Positions 14,681 to 24,103 of a DNA stretch of 39,294 nucleotides are shown here, in pieces; positions within the stretch are counted from its first letter, which is position 1, and each line of letters opens with the position of its first letter. Under the pieces are notes generated by a model that saw nothing but the letters and a program-made list of their open reading frames with translations, had not been told where the DNA came from and ran no database searches. The position numbers and the translations under genes were made by a program. The DNA comes from Planctomycetota bacterium (GTDB taxonomy: Bacteria; Planctomycetota; Phycisphaerae; Phycisphaerales; UBA1924), in assembly GCA_003696725.1 (NCBI GenBank), contig RFGI01000007.1, positions 1 through 39,294 of the forward strand, written 5' to 3'.

Positions 14681-16042
14681 ATGAACAAGATCCTGCTGAC
14701 AGCGGTGCGCGAGTTCAAGGCGACGGCGCTGACGCCGGCGTTCATCTTCGGCGCGGTGATCCTGCCGGTGGTGATCTGGGGCGTGCTGGGCGCCGCCGGC
14801 GCCGCGGGCCTGTTCAGCCAGGAGCCGGAGCCCACCAAGGGCTCGATCGCCCTGGTCGACCCGACGGACGGCCGGCTCGCCGAGTTTGTTGCGGCGAGGC
14901 TGAACCCCGAGGCGCAGAAGGCGAAGCTCGAGGCCCTCAAGGCCGAGGCCCGCCAGCGGCTGGCGGCGCTGGGCGAGATGGGCGAGACGGCGATGAACAT
15001 GGCCGAGTCGAGCCTGAGCTTCAAACCCGCCCAGATCACGGTCGAGCGGCTGACGCCGGACGCGGACCTCGACGCGGCGCGCGAGCGCGTGCGCTCGGGC
15101 GAGCTCCTGGCGCTGATCGAGGTGACCGAGGAGACGCTCGAGCCCGGCGGGTCGCTGACCAACCTGGTGAGCGAGTCGGCCAAGGCCCGCGACATCGACC
15201 TGATCGAGGACGCGGTGCGGGACTCGGTCGTGGACGTGCGGCTCGAATCGGCCGGGATGAGCGCGCCCCTGGTGCGGACGCTCATCCGCCGGCCGGGCGT
15301 GACCCAGACGACCCTGACCGTCGCGGGCCGGGAGACCGCCGGGGGCGAGCTCATCCAGCGGTTCCTGCCCGTCGCGTTCCTGGTGTTCCTGGCGATCGCG
15401 ATCTTCACCGGGGGCGGGTACCTGCTGATGAGCACGGTGGAGGAGAAGGCCAGCCGGATCATGGAGGTGCTCTTGTCGTCGGTCTCGCCGATGCAGCTGA
15501 TGACCGGCAAGATCATCGGGCAGGGCGCCGTCGGGCTGCTGCTGCTGGTGATCTACGGCGGGCTGGGCGTCTTCGCGGCGATCCAGTTCGAGGTGTGGAA
15601 CCTGATCCCGCCGGCGATCCTGGTGTGGCTGTTCGTGTACTTCCTGATGGGGTACTTCATCTTCGCGTCGATCAACGCGGCGATCGGGTCCGCGGTGAAC
15701 GAGGCCCGCGAGGCGCAGGCGCTGCAGGGGCCGATCCTGGGCCTGATGATCCTCATCATGTACCTGGGCATCTTCAGCGTGATGTTCAGCGACAACCCGC
15801 ACTCGACGGTGGCGCGGGCGCTGTCGTACTTCCCGCCGGCGACACCCTTCGTGATGTCCCTGCGGGTGGCGTACATCAACGACCCCGTCCCGACCTGGGA
15901 GCTCGCCGCGACCACCATCGTGGGGATCGCGGGGATGATCGCCAGCGTGTGGGCGGCGGCGAAGATCTTCCGCGTGGGGGTGCTGATGTACGGCCAGCCG
16001 CCCAGCGTGCTGGGCCTGCTCAAGTGGCTCCGGTACTCGTAA
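14681..16042 (+). CDS. ABC-2 type exporter permease (NatB/YhaP-like)
   Basis: The product (453 residues) has one N-terminal membrane helix (~18-40), a large extracytoplasmic region (~45-225), and five or six membrane helices in the C-terminal half. The conserved STVEEKASRIMEVLLSSVSP loop and the following MTGKIIGQGAVGLLLLVIY helix are diagnostic of the NatB/YhaP class of ABC-2 permeases. The extracytoplasmic part is helical and charged (AQKAKLEALKAEARQRL), longer than in minimal permeases. It pairs with the ATPase just upstream. The gene ends 24 bases from the oppositely oriented lpxA with only a weak GC hairpin between them. Confidence 0.9.
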   Translation: MNKILLTAVREFKATALTPAFIFGAVILPVVIWGVLGAAGAAGLFSQEPEPTKGSIALVDPTDGRLAEFVAARLNPEAQKAKLEALKAEARQRLAALGEMGETAMNMAESSLSFKPAQITVERLTPDADLDAARERVRSGELLALIEVTEETLEPGGSLTNLVSESAKARDIDLIEDAVRDSVVDVRLESAGMSAPLVRTLIRRPGVTQTTLTVAGRETAGGELIQRFLPVAFLVFLAIAIFTGGGYLLMSTVEEKASRIMEVLLSSVSPMQLMTGKIIGQGAVGLLLLVIYGGLGVFAAIQFEVWNLIPPAILVWLFVYFLMGYFIFASINAAIGSAVNEAREAQALQGPILGLMILIMYLGIFSVMFSDNPHSTVARALSYFPPATPFVMSLRVAYINDPVPTWELAATTIVGIAGMIASVWAAAKIFRVGVLMYGQPPSVLGLLKWLRYS

Positions 16043-16066
16043 GGCCCGCCCGCGCTCGGGGCGGCG

Positions 16067-16909
16067 TCAACGCCTCGGGGCGGCCGCCGAGCGGAAGGTC
16101 TCGCGGTAGCGCCCGTGCACGCCCAGCTGCGTGCGCTCGAGGCAATCGCACAGGCGCGTGACCGCGGCGGTGGCGTTGGCCGTGTCGGCGCGCAGGCGCG
16201 CGATGGCGACGGCCATGGGCTCGTCGCCGCGGTAGAGGGCCTTGTAGGCGGCGCGGAGGGCGTCGATCTCGGCGTCGGCCCAGCCGCGGCGGATCAGGGC
16301 GGTGGTGTTGACCTTGCGGGGCTCGGCGGGGCTGCCCTCGACGACCAGGTAGGGCGGGACGTCCTTGGTGATGCGCGCCAGCCCGCCGACGAACGCCAGC
16401 TGCCCGACCGTGGTGAAGTGATGGATCCCCGCGCCGCCGGCGATGGTGGCCCCGAACTCGATCAGGCAGTGCCCGCCGAGCATGACGCCGTTGGCGATGA
16501 CCGCCTGGTCCTCGACGACGCAGTCGTGGGCGATGTGGGCGCCGACCATGATCAGGCAGTCCGACCCGATGACGGTCTTGCTCCCGCCGGCCTCCGTCCC
16601 GCGGTGGATGGTGACGTGCTCGCGGATGCGGTTGCGGTCGCCGATGACGAGCTCGGTGGTCTCGCCGTGGTACTTGAGGTCCTGGGGCTCGGCGCCGACC
16701 ACCGCGAAGGGATAGATGACGTTGTCCTCGCCGATCGTCGTGGGCCCGATCACGCAGGCGTGGTTGTGCAGGACGGTCCGCGGCCCGATGACCACGCCCG
16801 GGCCGACGACGGCGTAGGGACCGATCGCCGCCGAGGGGTGGACGACCGCTCCGGGGTCGATCACCGCCGAGGGGTGCGCACCGGGCTGGAATGGGATCGG
16901 CGTGGGCAT
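16067..16909 (-). CDS. lpxA: UDP-N-acetylglucosamine acyltransferase
   Basis: LpxA adds the first 3-hydroxyacyl chain to UDP-GlcNAc, opening lipid A synthesis in the cytoplasm. The 280-residue protein shows a long hexapeptide-repeat left-handed beta helix (for example VIGPRTVLHNHACVIG) and the hallmark MVGAHIAHDC, with H128 aligning to the catalytic His125 of E. coli. Then come HHFTTVGQLAFVGG and DVPPYLVVEG, and a C-terminal helical part with RRGW and AYKALYR. Length is close to the family norm (~262). It is the last gene of the minus-strand envelope cluster, 33 bases after lpxC-fabZ. Its presence supports a Gram-negative, lipid A-bearing cell. Confidence 0.95.
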   Translation of the reverse strand: MPTPIPFQPGAHPSAVIDPGAVVHPSAAIGPYAVVGPGVVIGPRTVLHNHACVIGPTTIGEDNVIYPFAVVGAEPQDLKYHGETTELVIGDRNRIREHVTIHRGTEAGGSKTVIGSDCLIMVGAHIAHDCVVEDQAVIANGVMLGGHCLIEFGATIAGGAGIHHFTTVGQLAFVGGLARITKDVPPYLVVEGSPAEPRKVNTTALIRRGWADAEIDALRAAYKALYRGDEPMAVAIARLRADTANATAAVTRLCDCLERTQLGVHGRYRETFRSAAAPRR

Positions 16910-16942
16910 GGCGTCGGCTGTTCGTTGGGTGGGGGAGGGCGG

Positions 16943-18268
16943 CTAGTCCTGCTCGGCGTCCACCATCATAAAGCGAACCCGGGCCTGGGCCACCAGCTTC
17001 CCGGCGACGAACGCCCGGCAGTCCACATCCCCGAATCGGGTCGTCGCCCGGATGCACTCCGATTCCATGACCAGTTGATCACCCGGGACCACCGGCCGGC
17101 GGATCTTTACCTTGTCCAGGCTCAGCAGGACGGCCACCTTGCCCGTGCGCTCGAGTTTCTGGCTGAGCATCAGCCCGGAGAGCTGGCTCATCGCCTCGAC
17201 GATCAGGACGCCCGGCATGATCGGCGACCCGGGGTAATGGCCCTGAAAGAACGGCTCGTTGACGGAGACGTTCTTGATGCCGACGGCCCGGCGGTCGCCG
17301 TCCATCTCCAGCACCCGGTCCACCAGCACCATCGGGTAGCGGTGGGGCAAGAGGCGCATGATCTGCCGGATGTCCATCGCCGGCGCGGGGAGGTGATCGC
17401 CCGAGTGGGTCTCGGCTCGGTCGAGGTCGATGAGGGCCCGGGCCAGACGCTGGTTCAGGGCGTGCCCGGATTTGGACGCGAGAATCCGGCCGCGGATCGG
17501 CCGCCCGACCAGGGCCAGGTCGCCGATCAGGTCCAGGAGTTTGTGCCGGACCGGCTCGTCGTCGAAGCGGTAGGCGTTCTCGATGGGCCCGTGCTCGCCG
17601 ATGACCAGCACGTCCTTGAGCGAGACGTGCTCGAAGAGGCCCTGGTCGCGCATGGCCTCGGCCTCGTGGCGCATGGCGAAGGTGCGGGCCGGGGCGATGC
17701 GGGCGCGGTAGGTCTCCGACTCGAGGGTGTAGGCATGGATCTGCCGACCGATGGGGGCGTCCTCGCCGTAGTCCAGGTCGTAGAGGAGGTCCATCCCGTC
17801 GCCCGCGGTGGGCATGGCGGCGATCATGGCGTCGCCGTCGCGCACGGTGATGGGCTCGGTGATGACCAGGGGTCGGCGGGGCGCCGGCTGCTCGACCACG
17901 CCGGCGGCGGCGACGGCCTCAACAAACGGCGTCGCCGACCCGTCCCCCGAGGGGAGCTCGGGGGCGTCGAGTTCGATCACGGCGTTGTCCACGCCCATCC
18001 CGACCAGCCCCGACAGGCAGTGCTCCGTCGTCTCGATCACCGCCTCGCCGCGCTGCAGCGCCGTGTGCCTGGGCTTGGAGACGACGTACTCGACGCGCCC
18101 GGGGACGGGCTTGGCGCCGGGTAGGTCCGTGCGGACGAAGACAAAGCCGGTGTCGGGCTCGGCGGGGCGGAGCGTGGCCGTCACCGGCTCGCCGGTGAAC
18201 AGCCCGCGCCCGGAGATCGTGGCGGCGCCGGCGAGCGTGCGCTGGTTGGCGGGCGGCGCGTCGGGCAT
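16943..18268 (-). CDS. lpxC-fabZ: LpxC-FabZ fusion: lipid A deacetylase and hydroxyacyl-ACP dehydratase
   Basis: The 441-residue protein joins two enzymes. Residues ~8-290 are LpxC, the zinc deacetylase that commits UDP-(3-acyl)-GlcNAc to lipid A. Zinc ligands are H83 (TTEHCLSG), H242 and D246 (RHKLLDLIGDL), and the catalytic His is H269 (KSGHALNQ). Residues ~298-441 are FabZ with PHRYPMVLVDRV, catalytic H344 in GHYPGSPIMPG and E358 in VEAMSQ, a complete dehydratase. Such bifunctional proteins are known from Bacteroidota and Planctomycetota; they join consumption and supply of 3-hydroxyacyl chains. The ATG overlaps the lpxD stop by one base (TGATG), so translation is probably coupled. Confidence 0.95.
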   Translation of the reverse strand: MPDAPPANQRTLAGAATISGRGLFTGEPVTATLRPAEPDTGFVFVRTDLPGAKPVPGRVEYVVSKPRHTALQRGEAVIETTEHCLSGLVGMGVDNAVIELDAPELPSGDGSATPFVEAVAAAGVVEQPAPRRPLVITEPITVRDGDAMIAAMPTAGDGMDLLYDLDYGEDAPIGRQIHAYTLESETYRARIAPARTFAMRHEAEAMRDQGLFEHVSLKDVLVIGEHGPIENAYRFDDEPVRHKLLDLIGDLALVGRPIRGRILASKSGHALNQRLARALIDLDRAETHSGDHLPAPAMDIRQIMRLLPHRYPMVLVDRVLEMDGDRRAVGIKNVSVNEPFFQGHYPGSPIMPGVLIVEAMSQLSGLMLSQKLERTGKVAVLLSLDKVKIRRPVVPGDQLVMESECIRATTRFGDVDCRAFVAGKLVAQARVRFMMVDAEQD

Positions 18269-19359
18269 CAGTCGCGGTCCAGTCCCTCGTCGACCCCGAG
18301 CCCGCGGAGTCGCTTGAGAATCTTCGGCAGCCGGCCGGTGGCGGCGACAATCCGCATGGTCTCCTTCGCCGGGCGGGCCGGGTACCCGACCCAGACCTCC
18401 CCCGCGGGGATGTCGTCCATGACGCCCGAGCGGGCCCCGACCTGGGCGCCGGCGCCGATGGTCACGTTGTCGCGCACGCCGACGCCCCCGCCGAGAACCG
18501 CCCCGTCCCCGATCGTGACGCTTCCGGCGATGCCGCAGGCCCCGCAGATGACACACGACCGGCCGATGCGGCAGTTGTGCGCGATCTGAACGAGATTGTC
18601 GATCTTGGCCCCCGCGCCGATGATCGTGGCGCCGAACTTCCCCCGGTCGATCATCGCCCCGGCGCCGATCTCCACCGCGTCGCCGATCTCGACGTGCCCG
18701 GCGTGGGGGATCTTGACCAGCCCCCGGCCGTCCGGCGCGGGCCGGTACCCGAAGCCGTCCGCGCCGATGACCGCGTTGGGGTGGATCACCACCGCGTCGC
18801 CCAGGACGCACCGGTCCTCGATCACCACGCCCGCGCGGACGTCGCACGCCCGGCCGATGGTGACGCGCGCCCCGATGACGCAGTTGGCGTGCAGGACGGT
18901 CCCCTCGCCGATGGTCGTGCCGGGACCCACCCGGGCGCCGGCGCCGACGCGGACGGCCTCGCCGAGCGTGGCCGTCGGATCGACCGTGGCCTGCGGGTGG
19001 ACGCCCGGCGGCGGGCCGACGTGAGCCGGGGCGATCCTCTCCAGCAGGCGGATCAAAGCGTGGTCCGCGTCGTCGACGATGAGCAGGGCCCGCCGATCGG
19101 GGTCGTGCCCGGGCACCTCCACGCCGCGCGTGACGATGGCCGCCCCGGCCTCGCTGGAGGCCCACTTCTGGGCGTGCTTCTCGTCGCGGATAAACGCCAG
19201 GGTGGCGCGGTCGGCGCGGTCGAGCGTGTCCAGGCGGGTCAGCGGCAGGTCCGCCGGGCCCGAGAGCTCCGCGCCCACGAGCGCCGCCGCCTCCCCCGAA
19301 CTCCAGGCGTCGGCGGGAGCACCCGCGCTCGGGGTTGTCGTCGCCGGCGCCTGCGTCAC
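18268..19359 (-). CDS. lpxD: UDP-3-O-(3-hydroxyacyl)glucosamine N-acyltransferase
   Basis: LpxD adds the second hydroxyacyl chain in lipid A synthesis. The 363-residue protein has an N-terminal uridine-binding domain (~18-105, with [16 protein letters not shown]) and a long hexapeptide beta helix. [14 protein letters not shown] carries the catalytic His and GADGFGYRP is a conserved loop. The C-terminus [13 protein letters not shown] is standard, with a short helical tail. The GTG start at 19359 overlaps the skp stop (GTGA), and the lpxC-fabZ gene follows with a one-base overlap. The order skp-lpxD-lpxC/fabZ-lpxA matches envelope clusters of other Gram-negatives. Confidence 0.95.
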   Translation of the reverse strand: MTQAPATTTPSAGAPADAWSSGEAAALVGAELSGPADLPLTRLDTLDRADRATLAFIRDEKHAQKWASSEAGAAIVTRGVEVPGHDPDRRALLIVDDADHALIRLLERIAPAHVGPPPGVHPQATVDPTATLGEAVRVGAGARVGPGTTIGEGTVLHANCVIGARVTIGRACDVRAGVVIEDRCVLGDAVVIHPNAVIGADGFGYRPAPDGRGLVKIPHAGHVEIGDAVEIGAGAMIDRGKFGATIIGAGAKIDNLVQIAHNCRIGRSCVICGACGIAGSVTIGDGAVLGGGVGVRDNVTIGAGAQVGARSGVMDDIPAGEVWVGYPARPAKETMRIVAATGRLPKILKRLRGLGVDEGLDRD

Positions 19360-19967
19360 CGCCCGGCGTTCCAGTCGTTGTTCATCCGGCGGACGAGCGC
19401 GTCGGTGATGTCCAGCGACGGGCCCGCGAAGAGCACCCGCCGGGCGGCCATCGCGGCCCGGGTCTCCGCCTCGGCGTTGCCGGGGACCGGCTCGCCGGCG
19501 TCGTTGTTGAGCACCAGGTCGTACCCGAACTGCTCCGCCAGCGCCGCCACCGAGGACTCGATCTTGGCGAACAGCGCCGAGAACACCTCCGCCCGCCGGC
19601 GGTCGATCAGCTGCTCGGAGAACCGCCCCTGCACCTCCAAGTCGATCCGCAGCCGGGCGACCTCCTCGGCCTTGCGCCGGCGCTCCGGCGAGCCGGCCAC
19701 CAGGAGCTCCAGGTCCTCCTGGGCCTGCTTGAGCTGGTCGCCCAGGTTGGTGATGAGCGAGTTCTGCTGGTCGATGAACGCCCTCAGCTCGCCCTCGCGG
19801 ACGGTGCGCTCCTCGAGCGCTTCGAACACGCGGGCGAGGTCGACCGTCGCGACACGCGTGGGCGTTGGGGCCTCGGCGCCATTCTGCGCCGACGCCCGCC
19901 AGCCGACGGTCACGGCCAGCGCTAGAACAACAGACATCGCCGGCAGGAATCTGAGGAATCGGCGCAT
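19356..19967 (-). CDS. skp: OmpH/Skp-like periplasmic chaperone
   Basis: Skp binds unfolded outer-membrane proteins in the periplasm and hands them to the BAM complex. The 203-residue product has a signal peptide ([19 protein letters not shown], ending near ASAQ), the [15 protein letters not shown] strand-helix that opens Skp proteins, long charged coiled-coil helices (~45-130) and a C-terminal [10 protein letters not shown] strand, the expected layout of the family. ATG 19967 is chosen because GGAGG lies 6 bases upstream; an earlier in-frame ATG would add an Arg-rich extension before the signal. It follows bamA by 106 bases and is coupled to lpxD. Confidence 0.88.
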   Translation of the reverse strand: MRRFLRFLPAMSVVLALAVTVGWRASAQNGAEAPTPTRVATVDLARVFEALEERTVREGELRAFIDQQNSLITNLGDQLKQAQEDLELLVAGSPERRRKAEEVARLRIDLEVQGRFSEQLIDRRRAEVFSALFAKIESSVAALAEQFGYDLVLNNDAGEPVPGNAEAETRAAMAARRVLFAGPSLDITDALVRRMNNDWNAGR

Positions 19968-20073
19968 GACATGCCTCCGGTGGGATTGGGCCCGTCGCCC
20001 GCGGGGCCCGTCGCGGACGCCGCGGGCGATCATACCCGCCCCCGCCTCGGCCCGCGCCGCACGCCGGGCGCCC

Positions 20074-22599
20074 TCAGAAGGGGATGTCGGCCGTAAACGT
20101 GAACAGCCGCGTCTCGTCCCCGTCTTCCTTGAGGATCGGGAACCCGAAGTCGAACGCCAGGGGCACCGGGCCCAGCGCCGGCACCTTGATCCGCAGCCCC
20201 GCCCCGATGCTCAGGCGATAGTCGTCGAGCCCGATGCTGTCCGTGACCGTGCCCGAGTCCACGAACCCGACCAGGGCGATCACGTCCTGGTAGATCGGGC
20301 GGGTCAGCTCGGCGCCGGCGAAGAACGCCCAATGCCCGCCCCTGGGGTTGCGCCCGGGCAGCCCCGTATCGTTCGCGATGCCGCGCGGCGAGACCCCGCG
20401 GAAGTCGAACCCGCGGAAGCTCGTCCCCCCGAGGAAGAACCGCTCGTAGATCGGCGCGTCCCCCTCCTGCGGGATCCACGACCCGCTCAGCCGGAACGAC
20501 AGGACGCTGGTCCGCCCCAGCGCGTCCTGCGAGACGGGCACGAAGAACTGGTGCTCGACGTTGAGCCGGTTGTAGGTGAAGTCGCCGAAGACCTGCTCGA
20601 CGGAGAGCTCCGTGCGCGACCCGCGCGTGGGGAAGACCCGCTCGGTCGGCGGGACCGTGGTGCGCACCAGCCCGACCCCCACACCGAAGATGGTGTTCTG
20701 ATCGGCGACGGCGAAGGCGTCACGCGCCGCGTCGGGGTCCAGGTCGTTGAGCTCGACGGTGTCGGTGCGGAGGGTGAGGCTCGAGGTCCAGCGGTCGCCG
20801 AAGCGCCGCCCGAGGGACAGCGTCCCGCGCAGCCGGCGCTCGTCGAACTCGTCGAAGATGCGGTCGCGGAACGAGCCGGACACCCCCAGCGACAGGTCGC
20901 TCTCGAAGAGATAGGGCTCGGTGAACGACAGGCCGAAGTTGCGGATCTCGGTGCCCGGGGCGGCGACGATCTGGAGGGTCTGCCCCGCGCCGCGCCACCG
21001 ACGCCGGCTGAACAGCTCGCCCGGCCGACGCGGGAGGTTGCCCAGGTCGAAGTTCCGTTCGGTGATCGAGATCTGCCCGATGAGCCCGGCGTCGGCGCTG
21101 ACGGCCGCGATGAACGCGATCGAGCCGGTCTCCGTGTCCCGGATCTGCACCAGCACGTCGCGGTGGCCCGGGTCGGCCGGGTCCTCCGGCTGGAGGGTGA
21201 TCTTGGCGCCCCCGGCGGGCAGCTGCGGGCTGGGGCGCGCAAAGAGCCGCGTCTGCTGCAGCCGCTGCTCGGACTCGGTGATCGACTGCACATCCATCGG
21301 CCGGTCGGGCCAGAACCGCAGCTGCCGGCGGACGACCTTCTGCCGGGTGATGGTGTTGCCCTGCACGACCACCTCGCCCACGCGGACCCGCTCGCCCTCG
21401 ATCACTTGCAGAACCAGGTCCACCAGCGGTTCGTCCGGATCGCGCAGCTCCTGCCGGCGCACGTCCGCGTCCACGTACCCCAAGCGGTTGTACGCCCGCA
21501 GCAGGGCCAGCGACGCCTGAACGCCGGCGTTGTTGGCGTAGGCGTCGCCCGGCTTGGTGGCGATCAGGCCGACGGCCTGCTCAGCGCTGAACAGCGGCGG
21601 GCGGTCCACGCCGTCGATCCGTTCGACGCGCACCCGGCGCAGCCGGTACCGGGGGCCCTCGTCGATCAGAAACGTCGCGATCGCCTCTCGCCCGTTGGGG
21701 GCGATGTCCAGCCGGCGGTCGGCGCGAGCGTCCAGGAACCCCTCGCCCTGATAGAACCGCACGAGGGCCGTCACGTCCGCGTCCAGAGACTCGAGGTCCA
21801 GGGCGCCCTTGCGCAGCAACGACGCCGTCTTGGACCGCACGTGCTGGCGCAGCTGCTTCTCGGTGAACGAGCGCGCTCCTTCGAACCGGATCCCCATCAG
21901 CCGAACGCGTGGGCCCTCGCGCACCCGGAACAGCACCACGCCGTGGTCGAGCTCGGCCTCGTCGACGCCCACCCGGGCCGTGTAGTACCCCGCGTCGCGG
22001 TAGAGGTCCTCGATCGCCCGGCGGGCGCGGTCGATGCGGAACCGGTCCATCGGGACCCCGGCCGTCAGGTTCACCCGCGCCACCTCCTCGGCGAGGTCGT
22101 CGTCGGGGATGCGGCGGTTCCCGACGACCTGCACGTCCTGCACGATCGGCGACTCACGGACCGTGTACACCACATGCAGCGAGCCGTCCGGGTTGGGCTC
22201 GACGGCGGCCTCGACCGTCTCGAACTCGTACAGCGCGTACAGACGACGGATGTCCGCCGAGACCACCGATGAGTCGAACGCCTGGCCCTCGGCGGTGCGG
22301 ATCTGGTTGCGCGCGAAGCGCTCGCTGACCCGCGACAGGCCCTCGAACCGCACCGAACGCACGGGCCGGCCGTCGTACGGCGAGAAGGGGTCGGGCGCCT
22401 GCTGCCCGGCGGGGGGCTGCACGGGCTGCGCCGGCGCGGGGCACACCGGCAGCGCCAGCGCCGCCAGCGCCCACCCCACGCCCGCGCGCCGCCGACGCCG
22501 AGTTGGCTCGCCCCGCGACACGAGCCCGCGACGATAGATAGTGAGCCCCAACATCGCCACCGGCGCCCGCGGGCCGCTGGGCCCCTCCCCCGGCCGCAT
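20074..22599 (-). CDS. bamA: Outer-membrane protein assembly factor BamA
   Basis: BamA is the Omp85 core of the machine that folds outer-membrane barrels. The ~841-residue product has an N-terminal hydrophobic signal (AGVGWALAALALPVCPAPAQ), about five POTRA repeats (~60-470; VRSVRFEGLSRVSERF, VQDVQVVGNRRIPDDDL, VRLMGIRFEGARSFTE, and VRVGEVVVQGNTITRQ) and a C-terminal 16-strand barrel with the Omp85 motif FFLGGTSFRGFDFRG (the RGF arch). It ends in Phe (FTADIPF), as outer-membrane barrels do. The start is uncertain: ATG 22599 overlaps the photolyase stop (TGATG); ATG 22554 and GTG 22521 give shorter n-regions. No clear ribosome-binding site marks any of them. Confidence 0.92.
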   Translation of the reverse strand: MRPGEGPSGPRAPVAMLGLTIYRRGLVSRGEPTRRRRRAGVGWALAALALPVCPAPAQPVQPPAGQQAPDPFSPYDGRPVRSVRFEGLSRVSERFARNQIRTAEGQAFDSSVVSADIRRLYALYEFETVEAAVEPNPDGSLHVVYTVRESPIVQDVQVVGNRRIPDDDLAEEVARVNLTAGVPMDRFRIDRARRAIEDLYRDAGYYTARVGVDEAELDHGVVLFRVREGPRVRLMGIRFEGARSFTEKQLRQHVRSKTASLLRKGALDLESLDADVTALVRFYQGEGFLDARADRRLDIAPNGREAIATFLIDEGPRYRLRRVRVERIDGVDRPPLFSAEQAVGLIATKPGDAYANNAGVQASLALLRAYNRLGYVDADVRRQELRDPDEPLVDLVLQVIEGERVRVGEVVVQGNTITRQKVVRRQLRFWPDRPMDVQSITESEQRLQQTRLFARPSPQLPAGGAKITLQPEDPADPGHRDVLVQIRDTETGSIAFIAAVSADAGLIGQISITERNFDLGNLPRRPGELFSRRRWRGAGQTLQIVAAPGTEIRNFGLSFTEPYLFESDLSLGVSGSFRDRIFDEFDERRLRGTLSLGRRFGDRWTSSLTLRTDTVELNDLDPDAARDAFAVADQNTIFGVGVGLVRTTVPPTERVFPTRGSRTELSVEQVFGDFTYNRLNVEHQFFVPVSQDALGRTSVLSFRLSGSWIPQEGDAPIYERFFLGGTSFRGFDFRGVSPRGIANDTGLPGRNPRGGHWAFFAGAELTRPIYQDVIALVGFVDSGTVTDSIGLDDYRLSIGAGLRIKVPALGPVPLAFDFGFPILKEDGDETRLFTFTADIPF

Positions 22600-24056
22600 C
22601 ACGCGCGGGCGCCCGTCGGCGTGGCCCCGAGCGCCTTGAACGCCGCGATGGCGCGCTCGCGGCGCTCGGCGTGGTCGCAGATCGGCTCCGGGTAGCCCAG
22701 CCGGCGACGGGCCGGGGGCGGCAGACGCGAGGGGTCGTGCGCCGGCCGCACGTCCAGGTCGGCGAGCTCCGGCAACCACGTCTTGATAAACCGGGCGTCG
22801 GGGTCGTGGCGCTCGCCCTGGGTGGTGGGGTTGTAGATCCTGAAGTACGGCGCCGCGTCCGTGCCCGTGGACGCGGACCACTGCCACCCGCCGTTGTTCG
22901 ACGCCAGGTCCCCGTCCACGAGCCGGCGCATGAAGTGCGCCTCGCCCCGGCGCCAGTCGATCCACAGGTCCTTGGTCAGGAACATCGCCACCACCATGCG
23001 CAGGCGGTTGTGCATCCACCCGGTCGCCGTCAGGCAGCGCATGGCCGCGTCCACGATCGGGTAGCCCGTGCGCCCCTCGCGCCACGCGTCGAACGCCTCG
23101 TCGTCATCGGACCAGGTGAGCCGCTCCGTCACCGGCTGAAACGCCCGCCCCATGCTCAGCCGCGGGTGCGCCGCCAGCAGGTGGATGTAGAACTCGCGCC
23201 ACACGAGCTCGCTGATCCACGCCGACGGGCCGGTCGTGCCGGGCTTGGCGAGGGCCGACGCGCCGCCGGCCTCGAGCGCCGCGGCCAGGCACGCCCCCGG
23301 CGAGATCAGCCCGTGCGTGAGGTAAGGCGAGAGCCGGCTCGTGCCGTCGGCCGCGGGCGCGTCGCGCGCCTCGTGGTACGCGCTGAGCCGGTCCTCGATG
23401 AACCCGCCGAGCCGGTCGTGGGCGGCCCGCTCCGTAGCCGGCCAGTGGTCCGCCGGGTCGTCGCCGGGGTCGAACCCCGCGACGCGATCGGGGATCGGAT
23501 CGGGCGGGCACGGCCTCTCGGGCTGTTTGTCGGGCCGGGCCGCGGTCGACACGCCGCCTTCCTCGTCGAGCCGGGCCAGCCACGCCCGACGAAACGGCGT
23601 GAACACGCGCGACATCCCCCCGGCCTTGGTCCGCACCGAGCCCGGCGGCAGGATCACCCGGCCGTCGAACCGCCGAACGGCGCGCCCGGCTTGCGCGAAC
23701 CGCCGCTCGACGGCGTCGTCCCGCCGGCGCTCGTTGATCTCGTACTCGTTGCTGAAATAGATCGCGTCGCACGCGAGCGACGCCGCCAGACCGTCCATCG
23801 CCGCGGGCGCGCCGTCGAACCTCGGCGTGGTCACGATCCGCAGCGGGATGTTCATCCGGTCCAGACTCACCGAGAGATCGCGCAGCGCCCGGAGCAGGAA
23901 CCCGACGCGGGGCGGGCCCCAGTCGTGCTCGGCCCATTGCTCGGGGCAGACGGCGAAGACGCCGACCACGCCGCGTGAGGCGTCGGCGCACGCCGCGGCG
24001 AGGGCCGGGTTGTCGCGCACCCGCAGATCGGACCGGAACCAGACCATCGCCCGCAT
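22599..24056 (-). CDS. phr: Deoxyribodipyrimidine photolyase (class I)
   Basis: The 485-residue flavoenzyme repairs UV-induced cyclobutane pyrimidine dimers with blue light. The N-terminal Rossmann antenna domain starts MVWFRSDLRVRDNPAL. The C-terminal FAD domain has GTSRLSPYLTHGLISP, SELVWREFYIHLL, YPIVDAAMRCL, WMHNRLRM and NNGGWQWSASTGTDAAPYF, the classic FAD- and DNA-binding motifs; the Asn of NNGG that contacts the flavin is kept. Length agrees with bacterial class I enzymes (~470). It is embedded in the envelope gene cluster, 47 bases after the amidase gene and overlapping bamA by one base, which probably reflects shared transcription rather than shared function. Confidence 0.95.
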   Translation of the reverse strand: MRAMVWFRSDLRVRDNPALAAACADASRGVVGVFAVCPEQWAEHDWGPPRVGFLLRALRDLSVSLDRMNIPLRIVTTPRFDGAPAAMDGLAASLACDAIYFSNEYEINERRRDDAVERRFAQAGRAVRRFDGRVILPPGSVRTKAGGMSRVFTPFRRAWLARLDEEGGVSTAARPDKQPERPCPPDPIPDRVAGFDPGDDPADHWPATERAAHDRLGGFIEDRLSAYHEARDAPAADGTSRLSPYLTHGLISPGACLAAALEAGGASALAKPGTTGPSAWISELVWREFYIHLLAAHPRLSMGRAFQPVTERLTWSDDDEAFDAWREGRTGYPIVDAAMRCLTATGWMHNRLRMVVAMFLTKDLWIDWRRGEAHFMRRLVDGDLASNNGGWQWSASTGTDAAPYFRIYNPTTQGERHDPDARFIKTWLPELADLDVRPAHDPSRLPPPARRRLGYPEPICDHAERRERAIAAFKALGATPTGARA

Positions 24057-24103
24057 GGGCGGGCATTCGACCGCGCCGGGGCGCGGGGATCAACCGGCGC
24101 CGG